Shown here: piece by piece, positions 24,834 to 32,322 of the stretch
Layout of the letters: every line of letters starts with the position of its first letter
How positions within the stretch are numbered: the first letter of the stretch is position 1
NCBI GenBank assembly: GCA_913050565.1
Contig: CAJWZW010000008.1
Location: forward strand, 1 to 33,937
Direction of reading: 5' to 3'
DNA: 33,937 nucleotides
Origin: an uncultured Synechococcus sp.
GTDB lineage: Bacteria; Cyanobacteriota; Cyanobacteriia; PCC-6307; Cyanobiaceae
Position numbers and translations under genes: made by a program
The notes under the pieces: generated by a model
Told to the model about the DNA's origin: nothing
What the model saw: only the letters and a program-made list of their open reading frames with translations
The model's database searches: none

Positions 24834-25673
24834 TCAGAAGAAGAGGTCATCGTCTTGTGCGTCCTCGTCCTCTGCGGGCGGCCAGTCGATCTCAACACTC
24901 ACCGGGGCATGGTCGCTGGGCTGGCTGTTTCCACGCACGTTTTTGTGGATGGTGCAACTGCGGGCCAGGGACATCAGCTCCTCGCATAAATAGATGTGAT
25001 CGATCCGCCAGCCGCGATCCCGATCCCAGGCTCCTGTTCGGTAGTCCCACCAGCTCCAGTGGCCTGCATCCGGTTCAAACACCCGGAACACATCGGCCAG
25101 GCGACCTGCCAGGGCCGTTTTCAATGCCTCACGTTCTGCGGCCGTGGCCATGACACCGCCCGTAAGCCGCTCCGGGTCGTGCATATCCCGGTTTTCAGGG
25201 GCGATGTTGAAGTCACCCACCACGCAGAGCGGCTCCCCCCGTTCCGATTGAGCGTTGAGGTAGCGAGCGAGGCAGGCCAGCCAGGTGAGCTTGTACGGAT
25301 ACTTGTCTGAGTCGAGGCTTGAACCGTTGGGCACGTAGAGGTTGACCACGCGGACTCCCTCCACGAGAGCACTGATCACCCGTTTCTGTTGCCCCAGCTG
25401 ATCGGCGTCTGCGTCATTCGGCAGCTCACCCAGAAAGCCGAAGCGCACGTCTTCGACCGGCTCGCGACTCAACAGAGCCACACCGTTGTACGACTTCTGA
25501 CCGTGGATCTGGACGTTCCACCCGGCAGCCTCGAAAGCTGCAACGGGGAACAGAGGATCGTCAACCTTGGTTTCCTGCAAACAGAGCAGATCGGGCTCGA
25601 CCGTTTCGAGCCACGCCAGCACCTGCTCCAGCCGGGTGCGCACAGAATTGACGTTCCAGGTGGCAATCCGCAC
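24834..25673 (-). CDS. xth: Exodeoxyribonuclease III (AP endonuclease family)
   Basis: A metal-dependent nuclease that cuts at abasic sites and trims 3' ends in base-excision repair. The 279 residues contain RIATWNVNSVRTRLEQVLAW at the start, LLCLQETKVDD (catalytic Glu), VVGDFNIAPENRDMHDP (Asp and Asn) and the end SDHAPVSVEID with the active-site Asp-His. WRIDHIYL is also typical. The start is GTG 25673. It lies upstream of hemL on the same strand with about 0.3 kb between them. The acidic tail (EDEDAQDDDLFF) is an unusual extension. Confidence 0.96.
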   Translation of the reverse strand: MRIATWNVNSVRTRLEQVLAWLETVEPDLLCLQETKVDDPLFPVAAFEAAGWNVQIHGQKSYNGVALLSREPVEDVRFGFLGELPNDADADQLGQQKRVISALVEGVRVVNLYVPNGSSLDSDKYPYKLTWLACLARYLNAQSERGEPLCVVGDFNIAPENRDMHDPERLTGGVMATAAEREALKTALAGRLADVFRVFEPDAGHWSWWDYRTGAWDRDRGWRIDHIYLCEELMSLARSCTIHKNVRGNSQPSDHAPVSVEIDWPPAEDEDAQDDDLFF

Positions 25674-25727
25674 AGCTGAGCTTTATCCAGAAGTGAGGCT
25701 TAGCATCGCCGCACCGTGGTGACTTTG

Positions 25728-26003
25728 ATGCCTCATCGCTCCGCTGCTGTTGTTCTGATTCTCGTCACGGCACTGTTTTCAGGGATTGGACGAGCGATCG
25801 CTCAGACCGACCCCACGTACCTGAACGAAGAGCAGGAGATTTTTGGAAACGGCACCGATGGCGGTAACGGGCCGCTACTGGATGCGACCAACCCCATGGA
25901 TCTGATCAACCGACTGCGGCAATCCGAGTCGATGAACGATGCCACCGATCCATCGGATGCAATCGATGCAGCGTTGAAGGATTTTCAGCGGGTGTCTCCC
26001 TAG
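25728..26003 (+). CDS. Small exported protein of unknown function
   Basis: A 91-residue protein with a clear signal peptide: basic PHR, a hydrophobic run SAAVVLILVTALFSGIG, and a likely cleavage after GRAIAQ or just before it. The mature part is acidic (TDPTYLNEEQEIFGNGTDGG, then NPMDLINRLRQS) and ends with AIDAALKDFQRVSP. No cysteine lipobox is evident, so it is likely periplasmic or lumenal. ATG 25728 is preferred to GTG 25716. It is divergent from xth and its 3' end faces the TPR gene with a 10-base gap. I do not recognise a characterised family. Confidence 0.75.
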   Translation: MPHRSAAVVLILVTALFSGIGRAIAQTDPTYLNEEQEIFGNGTDGGNGPLLDATNPMDLINRLRQSESMNDATDPSDAIDAALKDFQRVSP

Positions 26004-26013
26004 AGACCCGAGT

Positions 26014-26781
26014 TCAACCTGCTGGACGTTGTCTCTGAGCCTGAAGTCCCCAGTGGGCCCCAACGGCATCGATCAATGGATCCTTCACCGCCTCAGGTCC
26101 CCTCCGAAGCCGAGCTTCATGCAGCAACACCTGCATGTCGTCGGCCCGTCCCTGCTCCCCGCGCAACATGGCAAGGGCCAGAACGGGTCGGGCATCACTT
26201 GTTGATTCCCCTGCCAGTTGCCGGTAGAGGGCTGTCGCTCGGTCGTGGTGGCCCTGATGCAATTCCAGATCCGCCATCAGGAGCCCAACGGAGGTCCGTT
26301 GGGCCACCGGTAAAGCCTGGAACGTTTGCTGAAGCCAACCTCTGGCCTCGCTGACTCGGCCCCGCTGGAGGTCCACCAGAACCCGCATCTGCATGGCTTC
26401 GGAATGGTTCGGTTGCAGGGCCAGCACCTGATCAAGATCCTTCATCGCCCTTTCAGGCGAACCGGTGCGGCGATGCAAGTCGGCCATCAGCAACATCAGA
26501 GAAATCTGATGGGGGTGTTGTTCCAGCAGAGGGGCCAGGACCAGTTGAGCCTCTTCAAGCCGTCCAAGATCAAGAAGGTGTCCCAGCAGCCATTGCTGAT
26601 CTCGGCTCGGAAGTTCGCCGCTGCGCATCTGGTCGAGAAGCTCGCTGACCTGCGGATCGGAGTCGATCCCGCTGTCCGTCTGCGCACGCATCGACGCCAG
26701 TGAGCTCGAAGCCAGCCAGCCTGCAACGGCTGCCGAAACCAGTGCCGCACTCAACAGCAGCTTTCGGCCTGGCAGGGGCAT
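26014..26781 (-). CDS. Membrane-anchored TPR-repeat protein
   Basis: A 255-residue protein starting MPLPGRKLLLSAALVSAAVA, one N-terminal membrane anchor, followed by helical repeats. The TPR-like units include WLLGHLLDLGRLEEAQLVLA, LMLLMADLHRRTGSPERAMK, ALQPNHSEAMQMRVLVDLQR and VGLLMADLELHQGHHDRATA, covering about residues 60-210. Such proteins scaffold complexes; the partner is not evident. ATG 26781 is chosen over the open frame to 26871. It is divergent from the larC operon and convergent with the small exported protein gene. Confidence 0.85.
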   Translation of the reverse strand: MPLPGRKLLLSAALVSAAVAGWLASSSLASMRAQTDSGIDSDPQVSELLDQMRSGELPSRDQQWLLGHLLDLGRLEEAQLVLAPLLEQHPHQISLMLLMADLHRRTGSPERAMKDLDQVLALQPNHSEAMQMRVLVDLQRGRVSEARGWLQQTFQALPVAQRTSVGLLMADLELHQGHHDRATALYRQLAGESTSDARPVLALAMLRGEQGRADDMQVLLHEARLRRGPEAVKDPLIDAVGAHWGLQAQRQRPAG

Positions 26782-26874
26782 GCGCTCTTCGTTTCTCGAT
26801 TCATTGTGAGAAGCAATGACTGCGCTGGCTACAGTCGTTAGGAGGGCTTTTGATTTGCCCGGACTTCTCATTCA

Positions 26875-27495
26875 ATGCGCAACCACCCGATTTCCCCGGT
26901 CACAGAACCCTTGCAGTACCGGGCCATTGGTGTGGTGCGTGGCATCTACAAACCGACTGAGCCCGAGCAGCTCACCCGTGGTGTTGTGGTGGATGCGGAC
27001 GGCCATGAGATCGAGGCGGTCGTGCTGGGCCGTGTCCTGACTCTGATGCGGCGTCACCTGGCCATGGATGAGCCTCACCTTTGGGTCACGTATCCACGAT
27101 GTCGTGAAAGCGACCATCTGCACCTGCAAATCGCAGGTGTCTGGGAGCCCAGCACCTTGTCTCCTGGTCAGGATGATGCGGAAGACACCCTGCCTGAGGG
27201 TGATGACTTCTTCTCCATTCGTGGTGAGCTGATTTTCACCAAGCCTGAAAGCGGGGAACTGGTCGTCAAAGTCCGCCAGCAACCGCGGTCGGATGGCCAG
27301 AGACCTCTGCCCTTCAAATTGCAGATCAAGGGGGAACTTCCACTGGAGAATCTGCGTCATTTCGTCAGCCTCGACGTCCGTCGTTCCGGTCAGCAGCTCC
27401 ACATGGAATCCCATGAGGTGATCGCGCCGATGCCGACCCGGGGCGGCAAGTCGAAGAGTGGTCGTGGGCGTGCACCCGCCGGCAGTCGAAGCTGA
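26875..27495 (+). CDS. Unknown protein with basic C-terminal tail
   Basis: A 206-residue protein, first gene of a four-gene overlapping run. It reads YRAIGVVRGIYKPTEPEQLT, then RGVVVDADGHEIEAVVLGRV, and FFSIRGELIFTKPESGELVV followed by KVRQQPRSDGQRPLPFKLQI. The N-terminal two-thirds look like mixed beta barrels and the last 20 residues are rich in Arg, Lys, Gly and Ser (GGKSKSGRGRAP), so nucleic-acid binding is possible. It is cytosolic: no signal or membrane span. I believe similar proteins are common in cyanobacteria but cannot name a function. Its stop overlaps the next start as TGATG. Confidence 0.75.
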   Translation: MRNHPISPVTEPLQYRAIGVVRGIYKPTEPEQLTRGVVVDADGHEIEAVVLGRVLTLMRRHLAMDEPHLWVTYPRCRESDHLHLQIAGVWEPSTLSPGQDDAEDTLPEGDDFFSIRGELIFTKPESGELVVKVRQQPRSDGQRPLPFKLQIKGELPLENLRHFVSLDVRRSGQQLHMESHEVIAPMPTRGGKSKSGRGRAPAGSRS

Positions 27496-28142
27496 TGGCA
27501 GATCCGGGAGAGGGTTCAACAGGTGCTCTTCGCGCTGGCCTCGTTGTGGCGGGGATCACGGCCCTTGGGGCGTTCGGACCTGTGTTGGGGCTCTCAGCCG
27601 CCTGGATCGTTGTGGTTGTTGGTGGAGGGTTGGTCCTGTTGAGCGTTGATGCCGCCACGTGGCAGGGCATGGGTGGTCATGTGATGGCGGAAGCCCTCCC
27701 TGGTGGTGTGAATCGCTTGCGTCGCATCGCTGTTCATGAGGCTGGTCACGTGTTGATCGCAGAGCAGGAGAAACTGCCTGTCGAGCGTGTGATGGTGGGG
27801 ACGCTCGCCTGCCTCAAGGCCGGTCTGCGCAGCAGCGGTGCCACGGAATTCACCGTGCCCGAAAGCGTCCGCATGCCCCTGGAGGATCTGCGCCGTTGGA
27901 GCCGTGTTCTCCAGGCGGGTATCGCCGCGGAGACGGTCGTGTTCGGACAGGCCCGTGGCGGAGCTGACGACAGGGCCATGCTCGGTCAGCTCTGGGGACT
28001 GTCAGGACATGACGTTCAGACGGCTCAGCGGGAGCAAAGGCGTGCCCGCCGTGAGATCGAGCAGGCCTTGCGTCAGGGCCGAGCGGTTCTTGATGAGCGT
28101 GCACAGGCGTTGCTGACGGAGGCCCCGCGCCTGGGGCGATGA
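27495..28142 (+). CDS. Membrane protein with FtsH-type (M41-like) HEAGH site, no AAA domain
   Basis: A 215-residue protein with two N-terminal membrane spans (about 13-33 and 35-51) followed by RIAVHEAGHVLIAEQEKLPV, where H81, E82 and H85 form the zinc motif. Further on, AGIAAETVVFGQARGGADDR parallels the FtsH segment AAE-IFG-TGASND, with D158 or D159 as the likely third ligand. The AAA ATPase domain of FtsH is absent. Either a stand-alone membrane protease or a non-catalytic relative is possible. It overlaps the previous gene by one base and larC by four (ATGA). Confidence 0.82.
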   Translation: MADPGEGSTGALRAGLVVAGITALGAFGPVLGLSAAWIVVVVGGGLVLLSVDAATWQGMGGHVMAEALPGGVNRLRRIAVHEAGHVLIAEQEKLPVERVMVGTLACLKAGLRSSGATEFTVPESVRMPLEDLRRWSRVLQAGIAAETVVFGQARGGADDRAMLGQLWGLSGHDVQTAQREQRRARREIEQALRQGRAVLDERAQALLTEAPRLGR

Positions 28143-29368
28143 GATCAGCGCCGGTCTCGTCTCTGCATATCGACTGTCCGACGGGTCTGGCCGGAGACAT
28201 GCTTCTGGCCGCGCTGCTCGATCTCGGCGTGCCGATGGACGTGGTCGAGCAGCCGCTTCATCAGCTCGGGCTCAGTGAGTTGGTTCGCCTTGATATCCGG
28301 GAAGATCGCAGTGAAGGACTGCGTGGGCGCCGGCTGCATGTGCAGGGGCTCGAGCAAGATCCTCCCCACCGTCGGTGGACTGAAATCCGCGGGAGGATTA
28401 CCGATGCTGCCTTGAATTCCCATCTCAAGGACAGAGTCCTTGCCGTGTTCTCGGCCCTGGCGGAAGCCGAAGCGCATGTGCATGGCTGCAGTGCTGAAAC
28501 CGTGCACTTCCATGAAGTCGGGGCCGTTGATGCCCTGGTGGACATCGTGGGTGTCTGCGCGGCCGTCACCCATCTCTCCCCGGAGCACCTGTCCTGTGAT
28601 CCACCCCCAGCAGGTCATGGGAGCGTGAACACCGCCCATGGAGTGTTGCCTGTTCCCGCACCAGCTGTTCTGGAGCTGGCCAGAGCCCATGGGGTCCCGT
28701 TGCGCCAGGATCCATCCCTTCCGCAGGGAGAGCTCACCACTCCCACTGGATTGGCGCTCGTGGCTGTGTTGGCGGATGGTTTCAGTCCGCCAACACTGTT
28801 CCAGCCAGCCGCAATCGGGATCGGCCTTGGTCACCGCCAGCTGGACCGCCCCAATCTCGTGCGTCTGTGCCTCAGCCAAAACGACACTCGGAACGCCGCG
28901 GTCGCCCCGCGCTGGCAAGCGCTTGTGGTGCAGGAGGCATGGATCGACGATGCCTCGGCAGAAGATGTGGCTCTGCTGGTGGATCAGCTGCGCGCAGGTG
29001 GGGCGGTGGATGTGGCCTGTCACCCCCTCCAGATGAAAAAGGGTCGCTTGGGTCTGGCGGTCACGGCTCTTGTCGCCCCTGAACTTGCCGACTCTCTGCG
29101 CGGCATCTGGTGGGCCGCGGGTTCCAGCATCGGTCTTCGCGAGCGCCACCAGGGGCGCTGGCTTCTGCCGCGCCGCAGTGGCCTGTTGCGGACGCCATGG
29201 GGGCAGGTTCGTGCCAAGCAGGTGCAGAAGCCTGATGGTCAGGTCAGCGTGAAACCCGAGGCCGACGACCTTCAAAGCCTCAGCGAGGCCAGTGGCTGTG
29301 CTGTGGATGAATTGCGGCGGGCCGCGGCGGCCGCGGAGTTTGAAACATCAGAGGCCTGGAGCTGGTGA
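28139..29368 (+). CDS. larC: Nickel-pincer cofactor insertase LarC
   Basis: LarC inserts nickel into the pyridinium-dithio cofactor in a CTP-dependent reaction in lactobacilli (DUF111 family). The 409-residue protein has LHIDCPTGLAGDMLLAALLD at the start, ETVHFHEVGAVDALVDIVGV, GVLPVPAPAVLELARAHGVP, GELTTPTGLALVAVLADG and a C-terminal LarC2 part (EDVALLVDQLRAGGAVDVAC). It is one continuous frame; the programmed frameshift known in Lactobacillus is not needed. LarB and LarE are not in the window. It overlaps both neighbours (ATGA and TGATG). The cofactor's client in this organism is unknown. Confidence 0.9.
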   Translation: MRSAPVSSLHIDCPTGLAGDMLLAALLDLGVPMDVVEQPLHQLGLSELVRLDIREDRSEGLRGRRLHVQGLEQDPPHRRWTEIRGRITDAALNSHLKDRVLAVFSALAEAEAHVHGCSAETVHFHEVGAVDALVDIVGVCAAVTHLSPEHLSCDPPPAGHGSVNTAHGVLPVPAPAVLELARAHGVPLRQDPSLPQGELTTPTGLALVAVLADGFSPPTLFQPAAIGIGLGHRQLDRPNLVRLCLSQNDTRNAAVAPRWQALVVQEAWIDDASAEDVALLVDQLRAGGAVDVACHPLQMKKGRLGLAVTALVAPELADSLRGIWWAAGSSIGLRERHQGRWLLPRRSGLLRTPWGQVRAKQVQKPDGQVSVKPEADDLQSLSEASGCAVDELRRAAAAAEFETSEAWSW

Positions 29369-30294
29369 TGCCCCGGCTGCCCAAGCCCAAGCACTTGATC
29401 ACGCTTGCCAGCCTGAGCTTCATCGGCGTTGCGCTTGCCCAGCAGGGTGAGCAGCTGCGCCGGATTCATCTGGATGCCATCGGTTGGTGCTGGTTGTTCC
29501 TCGGCCTGCTTCTGACGGGGGCCAGCATCCTGATCAATGCACTGGCGTGGAGGCAGCTGCTGCGTTGGTTGGGCCACCGGCCCGAGGGGATTGCTGTTGT
29601 GGCCTTGTTTGTGCGGAGCAATCTGCTCAAATACCTCCCCGGTGGCATCTGGCATCTGGTGGAACGGGTGCGTGTGTTGCGTCCGCAGATCGATGCCGGG
29701 CCTGCCCTTGCTGGAGTGATCCTGGATCCGCTCTTGATCGTGGCAGCCGCATCACTCCTGCTGCTGTTCGGTGGCTGGCAAAACGGTCTGCTGCTGCTGG
29801 CCCCTGTTCCGCTGGTGCTTCTGATGTTGTCCCGTTTCCGGGAACCGATTCTGCTGCGGCTGGAGAAGGCCAAGGCCAGACAGCTGGAGGATGCTGGATC
29901 AGGTCCTCTCCAGCTTTCAGGTTCATCGCGTGACGGCGGCCCCTGGGGACCGCTGTTGATCGAGCTTGGTTTCGTCCTGGTCCGCTTCAGCGGCTTCGCC
30001 TGTTGCCTGATGGCTTTCGGCATGGTTTCTCCGCCCCTGAACATCTGGCTTGCTGCTTTTTCGATGGCCTATGCCGCAGGGCTGGTTGTTCCCGGCGCTC
30101 CAGGCGGTCTCGGTGTGTTCGAAGCGACTCTTCTGCTGCGTCTGGGGGAGGGAGTGGCAGAGGCACCTCTGCTTGCAGTTGTGCTCAGTTACAGGCTGAT
30201 CTCCACTGCTGCGGATGTCCTGCTGGCTGCGGGTGTCTCACTGCAGAACCGGTTGAGCCCGGACCTGCGATTCCGAGACTCCTCAGTCGACTGA
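29368..30294 (+). CDS. UPF0104/LPG-synthase-type transmembrane protein
   Basis: A 308-residue membrane protein with about eight hydrophobic spans. The pattern FVRSNLLKYLPGGIWHLVER, then AAGLVVPGAPGGLGVFEATL and LLLRLGEGVAEAPLLAVVLS matches the membrane domain related to lysylphosphatidylglycerol synthase (UPF0104), often seen as a flippase-like or lipid-handling protein. There is no aminoacyl-transfer domain. The start is ATG 29368, sharing a base with the larC stop. It is the last gene in the operon and converges on the ABC permease gene, 19 bases away. Confidence 0.85.
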   Translation: MPRLPKPKHLITLASLSFIGVALAQQGEQLRRIHLDAIGWCWLFLGLLLTGASILINALAWRQLLRWLGHRPEGIAVVALFVRSNLLKYLPGGIWHLVERVRVLRPQIDAGPALAGVILDPLLIVAAASLLLLFGGWQNGLLLLAPVPLVLLMLSRFREPILLRLEKAKARQLEDAGSGPLQLSGSSRDGGPWGPLLIELGFVLVRFSGFACCLMAFGMVSPPLNIWLAAFSMAYAAGLVVPGAPGGLGVFEATLLLRLGEGVAEAPLLAVVLSYRLISTAADVLLAAGVSLQNRLSPDLRFRDSSVD

Positions 30295-30313
30295 ACGCAG
30301 GTTCAAAGAGCAT

Positions 30314-31891
30314 TCATCGCTTTTGGGCAGGAGGCTCGAGTGTCGGCACAAGAGCCAGCGATGCCACCAGCCCCAGCAAGAGAATCATCAGAGCCGGCAG
30401 CATTGCTTCGGCCAGGCGTTCGTCGCCTGCGTACTGGTACACCCGCACCGAAAGGGTGTCGAAGTCGAAGGGCCGAAGCGCGAAGGTCAGCGGCAGCTCT
30501 TTGACTGTGTCCACAAAAACCAGCAGTAATCCCACCGTGATTGGCCCTCGCAGAAGTGGCAGGTGAACGCTTCTGAGGACCCGTGGCCACTGAAAGCCGA
30601 GTCCAGTCGCTGCTTCATCCAGGCTTGGGCTGATGCGCTCCAGGGCGGCATCAAGCCCTCCTTTGGCAACGGCGAGGAAGCGGTCGCTGTAGCCCCAGAG
30701 GAGCAGCACAACGGGAGCCAGCTGCCATGGCCCCCCAGTGAGCAGAAGGGCCAGAGCCAGCACAGTGCCTGGAATGGCATAGCCCGTGCCGGCAAGGAAG
30801 GTGAGGCTCTGGAGCCAGCGTGCGTTGCTCCAGCGCTTGGCGATGGCCAGAACCAACGCAACTCCAACAGCAAGTACAGCAGCGCTCAGGCCGAGGAGGA
30901 GGCTGCGGAGGCTCAGATTGAAAAGATCGTCGTTGAAACCGCTTCCCAGTTGATCCAGGTTGGTGACCATCCACAGAAGCGGGGTCCCCAGGGTGAACAG
31001 AGGGGGCAGCACTGCCAGCAATTGCGCAGTGAGGGCCCTGATGCCATGCAGTTGCCAGGTGGTTGCTTCAACGCCTGCGACCCCGTCGCTCCAGCGGCGA
31101 CTGCGCCGGCGCAGAATCCGTTCCGTCATCACCAGGGCCAGAACGATGACCAGCGTGATCAGAGCCAGGCCGATTGCTCCGGTGGGATTACCCTCCGCCT
31201 GCCAGGTCTCCAGGATTCCGGCTGACAGGCTCGGAATGCCCAGCAATTGCACGGCACCGAGCTCGTTGATGGTCTCCATCCCCATCAGCGCCACCCCAGC
31301 ACCGATCGCGGGAGCTGCAATGGGAAGTGCGACACGCCTGAAGGATGCCCATGGGCCCACCCCCAGGCTTCGACAGGCTTCCAGCTGTCGACGACTGCCA
31401 ACGGAAAAGCTCTCTGTTGTCAGCAGGAAGACGTACGGATAGGTCGTCAGCGCCATCACGACGATGCCCCATCCCATGCCGTAGACGCGCCAACCTTCCC
31501 GGGTCGACAGATCCACCAGAGTGGCGGAGAGAAGATAGGCAGGGGTGGCCAGAGGGATCAGTTGGGCGATGCGCAGCCATCGGCGACCTGGAAAGCGGCA
31601 GTTGGACAGCAGCCAACCGTTGGTCGCCCCCAGGATGGTTCCGATGAATGCGGTCCCCAGCAGCAACTCAATGGTGCCCTTGACCATCAGGGGGCCATCC
31701 GAGCTGAGGCCCGAGCCTTCCTGATTGATCGACCCCGCCATTTCGATGATCAGCGTGATCAGGGGCCAGATCGCCAGCAAGGCGATCAATGCCGCGCCAA
31801 TCACCAGAACGGAACGGCTGATGTTGGAGCGCCATTCTCCGAGAAGTGATCCGAATGATCCTCGCGATCTCTCCTGCATCGCTGCTTTCAT
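30314..31891 (-). CDS. futB: Ferric-iron-type ABC transporter permease (FbpB/FutB-like)
   Basis: A double permease of about 525 residues, with two copies of the inner-membrane domain, typical of iron(III) uptake systems. The EAA-like loops are LEACRSLGVGPWASFRRVAL, followed by PIAAPAIGAG, and DEAATGLGFQWPRVLRSVHL, followed by PLLRGPITVG. Eleven or twelve membrane spans can be seen. I take ATG 31891 (MKAAMQERSRG) as the start; ATG 31879 is close and the open frame extends to 31951. The ATPase gene is divergent about 0.45 kb away. No substrate-binding protein (FutA) is in the window. Iron is the family-level guess; a related substrate is possible. Confidence 0.87.
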   Translation of the reverse strand: MKAAMQERSRGSFGSLLGEWRSNISRSVLVIGAALIALLAIWPLITLIIEMAGSINQEGSGLSSDGPLMVKGTIELLLGTAFIGTILGATNGWLLSNCRFPGRRWLRIAQLIPLATPAYLLSATLVDLSTREGWRVYGMGWGIVVMALTTYPYVFLLTTESFSVGSRRQLEACRSLGVGPWASFRRVALPIAAPAIGAGVALMGMETINELGAVQLLGIPSLSAGILETWQAEGNPTGAIGLALITLVIVLALVMTERILRRRSRRWSDGVAGVEATTWQLHGIRALTAQLLAVLPPLFTLGTPLLWMVTNLDQLGSGFNDDLFNLSLRSLLLGLSAAVLAVGVALVLAIAKRWSNARWLQSLTFLAGTGYAIPGTVLALALLLTGGPWQLAPVVLLLWGYSDRFLAVAKGGLDAALERISPSLDEAATGLGFQWPRVLRSVHLPLLRGPITVGLLLVFVDTVKELPLTFALRPFDFDTLSVRVYQYAGDERLAEAMLPALMILLLGLVASLALVPTLEPPAQKR

Positions 31892-32133
31892 CTGAAGCTC
31901 GATGGCAGTCTGGCAGCGTCTTGTTGTTTGAAAGCCAGATATTGATCCCAACCCTGAGGAGGGGTTGCGAGGCTGATCTGTCCGATTCGTTTTTCTCAGT
32001 GCGGCTCAATCGCTGGAGTTGAAAGCGATTGATTCCCGCGATTGTGTGATCTGCGATGTTGCTGAGTTGTTCCAGACACAGTGGTTTCCCGGGCTGGAGC
32101 GGAGGCTGAACTGCACTGGCACTTGTTGATGAG
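31892..32133. other. First part of the intergenic region between the ABC permease and ATPase genes
   Basis: This stretch and the ATPase lead-in add up to about 0.43 kb without a long gene. It contains the inverted repeat at 32006-32032 and, further right, a 34-residue ORF (32134-32238) and an AT-rich block (32272-32295, CGTTCAAATCATTTATTACC then TTTA). Part of the block, AATCATT, recalls half of a Fur box, but the match is weak. Confidence 0.5.
32006..32032. promoter_or_regulatory. Perfect 9-base inverted repeat in the ABC divergent region
   Basis: TCAATCGCT (32006-32014) and AGCGATTGA (32024-32032) are perfect inverted copies with a nine-base spacer, GGAGTTGAA. This lies about 115 bases upstream of the permease start and 0.3 kb upstream of the ATPase start. 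The arms and centre-to-centre distance suit a dimeric regulator. An RNA hairpin in a leader is the alternative. Confidence 0.5.
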
Positions 32134-32238
32134 ATGGAACAGCCATTGCCTCTTTCCACTGCTCTGGCAGCCCTCTGTGTCGGGATTGGCCTGGGTGGGA
32201 CATTGATTCAAGTTCTGATCCGATTTTCCCCTGGCTGA
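32134..32238 (+). CDS. Small single-span membrane ORF (34 residues)
   Basis: The ORF reads MEQPLPLSTALAALCVGIGL, then GGTLIQVLIRFSPG, and stops at 32238. Residues 8-29 form a continuous hydrophobic helix with a short basic-ended tail. It is similar in build to small photosynthetic or transporter accessory peptides, but I cannot name it. No strong ribosome site is seen. It lies 84 bases before the ATPase start. A 12-base palindrome GGCTGATCAGCC overlaps its stop codon. Confidence 0.45.
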   Translation: MEQPLPLSTALAALCVGIGLGGTLIQVLIRFSPG

Positions 32239-32322
32239 TCAGCCGGCGTGCATGGACGCAAATAACACGTTCGTTCAAATCATTTATTACCTTTACTGGG
32301 CGTTCTGTTTCAGCAACATGAA

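Noticed and set aside
24506-24850. Minus-strand ORF running from the xth end into hemL
   Set aside because: It overlaps two confident genes, changes character along its length and shows no family pattern.
25792-25803. GAGCGATCGCTC, containing the cyanobacterial HIP1 octamer GCGATCGC
   Set aside because: A single copy inside a signal-peptide coding region; HIP1 abundance is not evident in this window.
28145-29275. Long open frame antisense to larC
   Set aside because: The plus strand has unmistakable LarC motifs and tight operon overlaps; the antisense product is low-complexity and unlike any family.
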